DNA of 64,000 nt from Thelephora terrestris (taxonomy: Eukaryota > Basidiomycota > Agaricomycetes > Thelephorales > Thelephoraceae), in contig WIUZ02000008.1 in the NCBI GenBank assembly GCA_015956445.1, positions 1,674,001 to 1,738,000 of the forward strand, given 5' to 3'. Of this stretch, positions 49,801 to 59,371 are shown piece by piece. How positions within the stretch are numbered: position 1 is the stretch's first letter; the number at the start of each line of letters is the position of its first letter. Made by a program: the position numbers and the translations under genes. The notes beneath the pieces were generated by a model that was given only the letters and a program-made list of their open reading frames with translations, was not told the DNA's origin and searched no databases.

Positions 49801-50280
49801 TCTCCAGGCTGGAGAGTGATTTTTGGGCCAACGTCTATCGGAGAGGGCTCAGCGATAGAGTTGGGTGGCGGGTCGTCCAAACCGGGTCTTGAGGTGGTTT
49901 CTGAGTGAACTTCGTCCATATTCTCGTCATCAGCGCCTAGATTTCAAAGTTGGAACAGGTGAGGAAGAAGGCGATCCAAAGGCCAAATTTTGTCACACAC
50001 CTGCTCCCTCAGGCACAGGGTAGATCTCGTTTTCGAAGGGTGGCGGAGAAGGTAATGGCGGCTTATGGGGCGCCTGGACTGTGCGAGCAATCCGGTGCTT
50101 GCATTTCTGGAGGTGAAGCTTGTGTCGTCCGTAATAAAGACTATACACTCCGTTGCAGAACGGACAAACAAAGTCACGCTCAGGGTCGAGACCGCCTACT
50201 GCAATCCGCTCTTCTCTCTTACGACGTGAGAATTTTCGCAGGGCGCTGCGGCGTTGGCGTTGTCGTGCCTCGTCAGCCAT
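46856..50280 (-). CDS. Plavaka-type transposase
   Basis: Transposase of the Plavaka group (EnSpm/CACTA-related), common in basidiomycetes. The ATG at 50280 starts MADEARQRQRRSALRKFSRR and leads to a zinc-finger-like CPFCNGVYSLYYGRHKLHLQ. Core blocks follow: YTVRYRPAMDAVLRTIKDPD (about 49370), VIHVQLYSDATQLNRMGTKK (catalytic Asp region, about 49105), GVYMFIGNIPQVLRLSQKKK, FKCPICLVPANALWDL (about 48620), MFCSDPLHQIEQGVWGKHFW (about 48360), NYSSDSGEALHPQSHKDWGR (about 47740) and DLCFVDSVVRVAHILPP (about 46950). The stop is at 46856. About 13 introns are needed, and one appears to use a GC donor (48918-48965). The conserved blocks are in order and in frame, so the gene may be intact. I could not find the inverted ends of its element. 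Confidence 0.82.
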
Positions 50281-51079
50281 GTGGTGGTAGGAGATCGAGG
50301 ACCGCACGCCGTCTACCAAGGCCCAAGACGGGTCGATATGTGTACTTGCACCTATGTCAATGTTTTGACGTGGAATGGCATGGAGATGCCACAATACTAT
50401 ATATATGTATTTACAAGCATCGGTCTGGACGATGCAAACCATTGTAGGCATCGTCCCCAAGTCCACAAGCGCATGCAATTCCCACAAGCGCGTGTACGGA
50501 AACGATCGTTTTCCTGATGTACCCCTCATCGTTCCTCCGTGATCACCTCCTGGTGAGGTCATTTCCATAATCCACTTGTTAATTGACTGAAAAGTGAATG
50601 GACGACGGCCGCCCGGATGCAAATAACAATCTGCGCGTTATTCAGCTCTCTGGGGAGGCCCTCGATAATCTATCCAGCTCTAACGGGGTTGCAAAGGTTC
50701 AGGGGTAGTTCTCAAATCTTCGGAGTAGCTCAACAACCCCTCAGCCAAAATCAAACGGAGGGGGCAAAACAGGATGTTAAGAAAAGGTGTATACCTTTCT
50801 TGAAATCCTGTCGGGCGTGGGATGGAACTGATGATCGATGGATTGATACTTCAGTGAAGGAGACCGGTCCCTGCAGAGCGTAGAGGTTTCCAGACACGGT
50901 TTCTCCGTTTGACGTCCAATGCCATTCGGTTGGACTCTCCACAGACGATTAACGTTTATAACCCTCTGACCCCCTTCACCTTCTACTACCGGTCGAGGTC
51001 TTTCTCTTTACCTTGGATCCCCATTCCTTCCGCCCACCCTCTGTCGAGATCCAATTCCTTAGTTACGCGCATTTGAGAC
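50281..51079. other. intergenic region between transposase and 7TM gene
   Basis: About 800 bases. A long minus-strand frame extends upstream of 50280 without coding character. A TATA-like TTTATAA near 50957 is placed for the downstream gene. The right end of the Plavaka element should lie here but was not recognised. Confidence 0.4.
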
Positions 51080-52413
51080 ATGCCCGACTCTTCTCGACAG
51101 CCCTGTTCCGATCAGCTCACCACTCCGCATTTGATGCACTTTTGGGAGAAGGCCAATTTTGCCGGATTTCTCATCGGCGGGATATTCTATGGTACACCGA
51201 GCTACATGCCCATCTGCTCATGCTCACCTCGTTCGTTTCATTCACAATGCCAGGGATAGTCATCCTCCTGTTCTTTCGATGTATGGGCGCATTGTTTAAT
51301 CCCGTAAATCACACAAAGGAGGGCATCAGGCGCGGACTCGTGACCTACACTGTGGCCATGTTCTCGTTTGTAACCATATTCACCGCGACGAACCTCGACA
51401 TCCAATCCAACTCCTACATCGATAACAGAGAGTTCCCCGGCGTCTGCGCGTTGCCTCTTGGTCCACTTGGATACCAGTCCCTCACCTACTCCGGAGCGAT
51501 CGCAGTCTGTCGCAGCCTTATGTTCCTCTTGAACAGCTGGCTAGCTGATGGCCTCTTGGTGAGTTTTTTGTTCAATTCCACCGACCAGGTGTCTTACGCG
51601 GGCCGTCCTCGTAGCTTTATCGTTTCCACGTTATCTATTCCATGAACCATTGGATCACCGCCTTCCCTTGCCTGATGTACCTCGCCTCCATTGGTACGCA
51701 CTCTAAATACTCACAAGCTGTCGGCGGCACTATCGATTAAAGCCACTGATACAGTGATGGGCATCATGCTCGTCTACCAGACCTCGCAACCGGACAGCAG
51801 CATGTGGAGCCCAGGAGCCATCAGCTTCGGTCTTCCATACTTTTCGATCTCCGTTTCACTCAACATTCTCCTCACGATCATGATCGTTGCACGACTCACC
51901 TTGCATATCATAAGCATTCGAAACAGCATGGGAACTCCGGTCGTGGCCAGCGGTTTATACCACGCCATCAAGGCCGTCGTCATCATGCTTGTCGAGTCTT
52001 CTGCCCTTTACGCTCTTAGCTCTCTTTTATTCATCGCTCCGTGGGGTGCCAGCAGTCACCTTGCGGATGTATTCTGGCCAATCCTTGCCGAGACTCAGGT
52101 TAGCGTCCTTTCAAACTTTCGTTGGCGCACCGCAATTTTGAGACTTGGTTGTCTAATCACGGTGATGAATAGGTCATCGCTTCGCTGCTCATTGTTTGGA
52201 GATTTGCCGACCGGAGCACGCTCACGAACAGTACCACCGTCTCCTGGAACACAGGTCCGTGTAGTGTTGGGAGTCAAGGGGGGTCGACGGGTGGTGGAGG
52301 ATCCCTTCCAGATGGATATCCCATGAACTCGATGGACCCGTGTGGAAAGAAATCTGGTACGCTTGTGGTTGGAGTTGAGACTACGGTCGATGTTCACCGA
52401 GACGGGGTCTAAG
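51080..52413 (+). CDS. seven-transmembrane protein of an agaricomycete family
   Basis: Integral membrane protein of a family expanded in mushroom-forming fungi; function unknown to me. The ATG at 51080 gives MPDSSRQPCSDQLTTPHLMH followed by ANFAGFLIGGIFYG (TM1, completed after an intron by IVILLFFRCMGALFNPVN). Then come YTVAMFSFVTIFTATNLD (TM2), the loop SYIDNREFPG, MFLLNSWLADGLL (TM3) with the short exon containing RCYVIYSMNHW, AFPCLMYLASI (TM4), FSISVSLNILLTIMIVARL (TM5), VIMLVESSALYALSSLLF (TM6) and FWPILAETQVIASLLIVWRF (TM7). A hydrophilic Gly/Ser-rich tail ends at 52413. Five or so introns, all in frame. Topology resembles a receptor, but a ligand or G-protein link is not shown. Confidence 0.83.
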
Positions 52414-52926
52414 TGGTCACTGAAAACATTGTGCATCGCTAGTTCCTTCAATGTTGTCGTAGATAGACCTGAATACTATTTGCCCGGACATGTGTCAAGG
52501 GAATTTCAACCCTATTAACCGCCGAATCATCTGATGGGGTCGTGAGGGATGCGAAAATTGGACGTTCACCACTGGACCAACATTGGCAACTACCTATGAG
52601 GTATCCGGCGATGGGTTCATTGCCAACCTTCAAACTTCCAGCGGCCTATCAGCTAAGTTCATGAAACGGCGGCGGCTATCTTCACTTTCGCGGGCGCTAG
52701 CGCCGGATCATGATATTTGCAGGTCTCGACCAGTTTCTTTGGGCACAGTGTTTGGAATCTAGTCTGTTTGCCCGCGGATTGTGTTATCTGGTGAGCCTTG
52801 CAACACAGAGTCATCGCGTGCAAAGAGCCTACCTGTAAGTTGCCCGTGCGATTTCTCCGAGCTTTCACCGCATATGATCGAGCTGCGGCGCCTGTCAAAC
52901 CCACTTTGTTCCAGTGATAAAACAAC
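52414..52926. other. intergenic region
   Basis: About 510 bases between two plus-strand genes. No element recognised beyond an expected promoter. Confidence 0.5.
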
Positions 52927-53646
52927 ATGGTCCGCCGCAATCGTCGCGCCCGCGACCGCGAAGACGACGAAGATGATCCAGTAACCCCCGAAGAAATTGA
53001 AGAAATTGAGTTGGAAGCCGTGGTATGGTTTCTCCGTCAGTACATGTCAGTAGAAGCTCTCCGCTGATCCACACGAACGCTGGCGCCCCCTTTTGCAGCT
53101 CGCCGCGGACAAGAACTTGAACACGATTATTGCATGGCTCAAGTGCAAGTACCCCGTCGGCGCGTGTGCCGTTCACCCAAATGATCACTGCTTTAATAAT
53201 AAACTCGGGCACTGGATCCTCGACCTCTACAAGCTTATTGTGTGGGCGGTTGAAATAGTGAGTCGCTCTCCATCCGTTCCACTTCGGTGCTCCGAGCCGT
53301 CACAATACAGAAACGCCGCAAGACGACTGGAACACGACCTCCGATTCTGGATCCCGCATTTTTGGATGACATGGCCGAAGTACCCGAAGTTTCCAGGCAT
53401 CCTCCAGGCACAGCTGTATCGACAGCTTCGGTCACTGCTTTGCCACCCACGTCACCTGTGCATGTGACATACCACCACCCACAAAGCCTGGCCATGCAGT
53501 TCCATGAGGCACCTTGCCAGTATGTCCAACATCCCGCCCCTGGATGTTATCCCGGTGGTTGCCCCCAAGCACCTGCATTTTTGCCATCTTATTCTTTCAT
53601 CACGCCCGCGGGTTTTCACCCCATGCATTACACATATTACCGCTAG
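52927..53646 (+). CDS. small hypothetical protein, acidic N-terminus and Pro-rich C-terminus
   Basis: The ATG at 52927 starts MVRRNRRARDREDDEDDPVT and a helical segment EEIEEIELEAVVWFLRQYMS. A first intron leads into LAADKNLNTIIAWLKCKYPV (about 53100). The same exon goes on with GACAVHPNDHCFNNKLGHWI and ends WAVEI at a GTGAGT donor near 53259. The last exon starts KRRKTTGTRPPILDPAFLDD and becomes rich in Pro, His and Tyr (QYVQHPAPGCYPGGCPQAPA), stopping at 53646. Frame is kept over both introns. No catalytic motif or signal peptide; function unknown. Confidence 0.58.
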
Positions 53647-55944
53647 CATCAAAACAACGACCGCTTGATTTTCCTTTGTCCGCCCCTTCCGATACTCTAC
53701 CTTGTGTGGATAGCGTCACCAACATTCAACTCCTGGGAATTCGTTTTGTTTGTGGTTCACGTCGGATTCATATCATTCCACCGCATGCACACTTCGCAAC
53801 GGTAGTAATCCGCAACCCGCCCTCGGGGGTCCGGAGACGCGACGGTCCTATGTTAGGCGTATTTCGTGGTGGTCCTTGCTCTCTGCGCATATGTGACTGC
53901 ATGAATTGCAGCGGTTTTACTAGACGGAGGCGAACGCAAGGTCTAGCAACTGTATGTTCACACTAGCTTCGCCGCATAAATGACTTTTCGGGTTTTATTT
54001 TCGACGCTAGTTTATTTTGTGGAGGTAATTAATCCTATGTTACACATCGCGATCTGTGAGACGAGTGGAAGGTGGTATGGCCCGCGGGCAGAATGTGTTG
54101 TAATCGGTGTTGTGGAATGGCCCTCAGCATGTCCCTAGTCCTTTCGCCCTCGCTCCTGTCCTTCCTTCCCCGTTCTCCTTCTCGATCTTGTTTTGCAGTT
54201 TGAATGGTATCTTGGTCGGACTAAACAGCGTTGTTGTGAGGGGAAATTCCCAAGTGATGAGAGGTGAGCTGTGGGGTGTTAGCGGTGGACGGTAAATTGG
54301 TGTAAGGCGGTTGTCGGCCCTTCCCGTCATACTAGGAACCTCCCTTCCAATACTCCCAAGGGTGCCTGAAAGGTCGATGGGTTATCCCCAGCAAACGCGT
54401 TAGGACTTGTAGTGAATTGTCCTCGCGTGACTTTTCATTTACATAACTGCAAGTCATGATTTGATGCCAAGGTCTACTGCCTGAGTAGGATGAGTGAAGC
54501 GTAACGCAGGGGCAAAATCGCGACAGTTCACCGCGAAGCATGAGCAAGTTTATATAGCGTCTGAGAAGCCTCAGCTGTACCCAGCAAGCTGGTTAGTATG
54601 TGGCCGTTCGTGAACCGAAGGATTGTATACCTGGCACTGTCGGAGAAGGCGCCAGTAGCCGAACGTTACTGGACAACATCCGAACGCTATCAGTACTCGC
54701 CCGACTGAAGGCGCATCCGGCAATATTATGCACTTTTGCGGGGTGCCCCCCCCAGGAATAGAGCGGGCCCGCCGGGTCACGGTAATGCACACTCGGCATA
54801 TTGGCGAGAAGGGCAAGAGCGTCGACGAGTAACGGGAAGAATACGAAGACAGTAAATCAAAGGAAAGGGGGCCCAGGGATTGAGAACCAAGTTGGTCAAG
54901 AATGGGTATGGGTTCAGAGTCGCCCTCCCCACTAAGCATAGGGCCCGATCCCACACTGACAGTGACTTTGTCGATCACTTCCAGCTTGTGATCAGCCTCC
55001 ACCAGTCATCTGGATGGACCAATTTCGGCTGTTCGTCCCTCATCCCAGAAAGGCCGAGTCTCTGACATTGGCAGAGATGGTCCAGTTAGTTGTTCTGTGG
55101 TGCAAGATCAAGGCAAGTTGTCTCCGACGCATAAAAATCTGACACTGCACTCATCGCATGGTGCAGCCATCCGGTGTGCGTAGTATCAGGCGTAGCTCAT
55201 TGCCATCATCATGTCTGGTGCACGAGTCGATAACCTGGCATGAACCTTGAATGCCAATTCATAGACTAACCTCGGGCGATCCTAAAGGACGAACAGGGAA
55301 ACTCAATACCACTCTCGAACCCCGAATCTCGCTCAGCCAGAAGTTGGAGCGGGAGGTAGGGTAGAAGGGACAACACAATGTGAAGCAACGGTGCGCACTC
55401 TTTATTTCTCGCTAGAATGTTGGGCTTTCTAATAACTCGTCAGGTGATATCAACGATAGTCCAGTGAAGGGGAAAGCGACCCTGCAGACATTTCTGGACA
55501 AGGACTCCTCAGTTCCCCATTTTCCACGAGTCTGTGGCAACCAATTGTAAGAACAACGATATATATATATATATATATTCACGATAAAGGGCTCAAAAAG
55601 GTTTACCCCCTGCTCCGTCATCGCTGGGCAGCGCTGCCGCTCGCTCCCATTCCTCATTCGATCAGAGAACGAAGCCACGGTCTTGGCACATGAAGGTCGT
55701 GAGGGCATGGGATCACAACAAGTTGCTTCGGCAAGCAGTGGATCTCTCTCCACGATAGAACGAGGCCCAGACTCACTGTGCAGTGTGGAGTCTCGGGTGG
55801 ACTGAATTCCACGTGAGGATTCCATTCATTTCCGACACCGGCGTGACTAGCGGACTCCACTCTCACCCACGCCGAACAGGAACACATGTAAAGCGTGGAC
55901 GAGCCCTTGGGGAACTCTTTCCCCATCCCTCCTTTTCAGGAATC
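53647..55944. other. gene-poor stretch
   Basis: About 2.3 kb. Frames of up to 143 codons on the minus strand (55002-54571 and 55825-55412) show no motif or splice logic. A short AT dinucleotide run lies at 55559-55579. No tRNA or transposon end recognised. Confidence 0.4.
55559..55579. repeat. AT dinucleotide microsatellite
   Basis: About ten tandem AT units in non-coding sequence. Confidence 0.8.
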
Positions 55945-57105
55945 ATGTCCTCGTCTAACTCAGAAAACGTTACCGCCGCTGTCCACCAAGGTGTTCACCG
56001 CGTTTTTGCTGAGGAGGTGGCATCAGGGGATGTCGTCATAAATAACGCTTTGCGTCAAGGTACGCTGAAGACGCTCTACGTCACACCCCTTGGAGGGCGG
56101 ACAAAGAGAACGCACAAGTTCTGAAATCTGCAATCACGCAACAGACAATGGATTCAAGAGAAATCCTGACGAAGTGGAGGTCGTAGGTGATGTTCCGCCC
56201 TCCGACGCGTTCGCTGTGGTAGCCGACACCGGGGAATCCTTCGAATCTGAAGACACGAAAGATGAAACTACCCCCACGAGAACCATTGATCCAGAGGTCC
56301 TCAGGGCTGCTGCGCTCGAAGACGCGAACCGCCTCCTGGGGGAAACTTTAAGCATCGACCTCGACAAGGTCGGCGCCAAAGACGCGCGGATTCTCATGTC
56401 CGAGGAACACAAATGCCTGGGATATCGGCCGCCATCGGATTCTCTTGCCGCCAAAGCGCAGCGCTCGTCTACGAAACACCCAGAGTCAAGTCTTGGTCTC
56501 GATGCCGCGACCTTGAGGGAGGCTGCTAGGGCTGATGCCGAGAGGATCAAGTGGGGAACTTTCTGTTATAATCATTTCGGACTCTGACTCTAACCCTCAC
56601 GGACCTGGCTTGTCCCTTGCCTGGATTTCCCCTCTTTTACCTAAAGAGCGGATAGAGCCATCAATATCAACACTCTGACCGCCAAAGAGGCACGCAGGCT
56701 CCAATCAGAGGAACAAAAGGCACTAGGATACCGCCCTCCCCCGGGTTCACTCTCTGCAGAAGCGCAATCGGTATTGGACAGGCGCGACCGCAAGCCGGTG
56801 ACGAAAGGTTCGTCCTCGGGCCCTAACAATCGCTCCTCTCCCCAGAAGAAGCGTAACAGAAGGAAGCTGAACAAAGACCCCTCATCCACGTCCACCGCGT
56901 GATGCGTTGTTTTGTAGAACTTGCCGCCGAGATTATGTCCGAAGAGCACAGGAGATTGGGTCATCGCCCTAGGTCGGGGAGTTTCGCAGCGATAGTCCAG
57001 GGTCTAGCTGATAGGAACCAACGACACGATACAAAGTTGACGATCGCGGACTCATATCCCATCCCTGATGTAGATTCGGTCACCCGACCCCTCATCGGCA
57101 GATGA
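55945..57105 (+). CDS. SMP (seed maturation protein)-repeat protein
   Basis: Protein with repeats like the plant SMP/LEA domain, probably a stress or desiccation protectant or small scaffold. The ATG at 55945 starts MSSSNSENVTAAVHQGVHRV, with an intron from about 56059 to 56144. Repeat 1 is DARILMSEEHKCLGYRPP plus SLAAKAQ (about 56380). Repeat 2 is EARRLQSEEQKALGYRPP plus GSLSAEAQ (about 56685). Repeat 3 is AAEIMSEEHRRLGHRPRSGS (about 56930), reached by splicing from a GTTCGT donor near 56807 to the TTGTAG acceptor before 56919, with the stop at 57105. If that intron is retained, the protein ends earlier at 56902 with a basic tail. The preserved third repeat favours the longer form. The SMP assignment is from motif shape, not a search. 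Confidence 0.66.
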
Positions 57106-57490
57106 ATATTAATTTTGTCCTGACAGGTGATATGCTTCAGAAGTGTGAGCCATGAATGTCCGACGGAGAATGAAAGTTATCACCGGGGTGGTAATTGGAC
57201 ACCCGACCTTGGGGTGCGGAAGCCTTGATAGTAAATTCGACTCATGCGTGTCCTTAATCGAGATATCATATGCTGGGGGGTTCTTAACTCCTCGGGTGGT
57301 GACATTCTATATGCGTTTGAATTCTTGCATTGGTCCATTCGCCGTCGGGGAACTGGAGGGGGATCTCCCATTTTCAATTTCGGTAGTCTTTATTTGAAAG
57401 CCATTATTCGCGGTGAGATCTCAATCCAACGAATCTTCACGAGATCAAATGCGCGATTTGGAAGCACCGATGCGCAGATACAACGCCTAA
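57106..57490. other. convergent intergenic region
   Basis: About 385 bases between the SMP gene and the end of the A49 gene. No feature recognised. Confidence 0.5.
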
Positions 57491-59111
57491 TCAATTCCGT
57501 CTCCTTACCCTCGCCTTGGGGAACTCCAAGGGTACCGTCAGATGAGCCCAATTGGTGTTTGCCTCACTCTCTGGTAACCGTCTCCTGTCGAGCTCTTTTT
57601 TTGTGAGCTTCTCAATCTTGCAGCCTAAAATGGCGGAGAGGGTGTTACTTCTGCAAAGCGTGTAGAATCGAGAACAAACGTACCCAGCGATTTGAATAGT
57701 TGATTCACTTTCGCGACTGGTACACTGAGATCTCCGGCCAGGATTGTTGTATCAGTCGCCCAATCGTCCACCCGGAGGCACAGAGCGAACATGTGCGTTA
57801 ACAGATTTGTCTCTAGTTCCTGTGTAACGTGTACTCTGGGAATGTCATTCTTGGTAAGATTGTAGGGTCCTTGCTACCGCGGTGACACACTTTGTTGATC
57901 CCCGGGCACTTTCAGAGAATTTGGAAAGCAGTCCATCCAGCAGGGTAGCTGGAATCCCTCCCAATCGTTCTTGCAGCTTTTCTTTATGGCTCACGTTCCT
58001 CCGAGCATTGTAAAATGCGAACATGGACGATATCGCAAATAAAAGTTTCCTGCGGGTTTCACGTCTCAGCTTCGGGTTTGCATAAAAAGAGCGGAGGGGG
58101 TACAGATTGGTTTTGCTGGGCTTCCTGCCCGCGAAGGCTTCCTGGACCTTCTGTTTGATCCACGCGGAGCGGTTATAAGGCAAGAGCGCCGCTCGGTCTC
58201 GGTCATTCTCGGCTTTGAGCACGGCGGATACTGAGATTGAATTCCACTCGGAATCGGTGATGATGTTTGTAATAGGATAAATGTCGTCCGGTCGCTCAGC
58301 ATCGGCATTGAAAGGGGGGATCAACCTAGAATCGTCTGCGGTAGCTTTTGCCTGTTCTAAAAGCAAGTTAGTAGGTGGAGACTCGGGCGCTGTTTATCTA
58401 TAACCGACCTTGGGTCGGGAGATTCGTTGTGTTACCCTCGATGGTCGATTGCAAGTTTCCGGTCACGGCTTTCATGGCATCGACATCGATCTTGTTTCTC
58501 TCCCGTGCGCGGATAGCTGCTTGTGCCTTCTTAGTGCCAAACGTAGCGCCGAGAGCATTACGAGCTTCGATGCGCTGTGAGACAGTGACAGGTGTTGATT
58601 GGATGGCTTTTAACCTCTTCACTTGACGCGTCAAGATGTGGAGAGGTGCGGGCCGGAAAATTGTTTTGCCCGTGCGTTTGTCGTGCACAGCGACGAGATA
58701 GCTACCCTGGAATTAGTGTCCTGGCGCGTAGGAGGGATGTTGGTTTGGATGGACGTACCTGCACCCGGCACCGGAAGCCGTTTCGGAGTTGGAGAAAAAC
58801 TCGACATCGTCCGTCTCAGCAGCGACAAGGGTAGGCTGCTCTGCAAACTCCTTCTCGCCCGCAGGATCGCCCTCCGTTGTTTTAAGGCGATAACATTGAA
58901 AGGGTGTGTTGGCTGGAGGACGGACACCGGGGAAGCCGACTGGCGACGGAGTTCTTAATTTCAAGCCACCATCTCCAATAACGAGAAAGAACTGACCGAG
59001 GACAGGCCCAAGCTGGTTTTGCGGCAGGGCGGAGAGTTTGAAAGAAATCCTTCCGTCTCCGTCTTCTTCGACGTCGTCCCTCTTTCGCTTTTTTGAAGCC
59101 AAAGGAACCAT
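57491..59111 (-). CDS. RPA49: RNA polymerase I subunit A49
   Basis: Nucleolar Pol I-specific subunit that with A34.5 supports initiation and elongation. The ATG at 59111 gives MVPLASKKRKRDDVEEDG and a dimerisation domain (ISFKLSALPQNQLGPVLGQF, about 59040; LVAVHDKRTGKTIFRPAPLH, about 58680). A linker follows (ARNALGATFGTKKAQAAIRA). The C-terminal tandem winged-helix part includes RPDDIYPITNIITDSEWNSI (about 58270), LLPYNRSAWIKQKVQEAF and RRKLLFAISSMFAFYNARRN. Last come THMFALCLRVDDWATDTTIL and CKIEKLTKKELDRRRLP, with the stop at 57491. About five introns. Length (about 430 aa) and domain order match the family. It diverges from SET2. Confidence 0.87.
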
Positions 59112-59371
59112 TGTTTGGATTTTTGGAAGAGAGATCTGAGCACAGGCGCGTCTTCCTCTGGTGGTATCTCATCTCGGCCACACACCCGAACGCTGCATCT
59201 GTTTATTCTCTTCGCATTCTCATCCACTTAAGTTATTCTCTCTCTATTTTTCTCCCTCTATTTCTTTCTGCTTTTCCGTGGAGCTTAGACCGCCACTGTT
59301 GGGTTTTGCCGCCGTCGGTCCGATCAATCCCTTGTGCTCTCTCTGTCTATCGGCAGGCAAACCCCTTCTGG
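59112..59371. promoter_or_regulatory. bidirectional promoter of RPA49 and SET2
   Basis: Only 260 bases separate the two divergent start codons. The sequence is T/C-rich on the SET2 side. No TATA box is obvious, as usual for housekeeping genes. Confidence 0.55.

Noticed and set aside
54571-55002. 143-codon minus-strand frame
   Set aside because: No motif, no promoter context and poor coding character.
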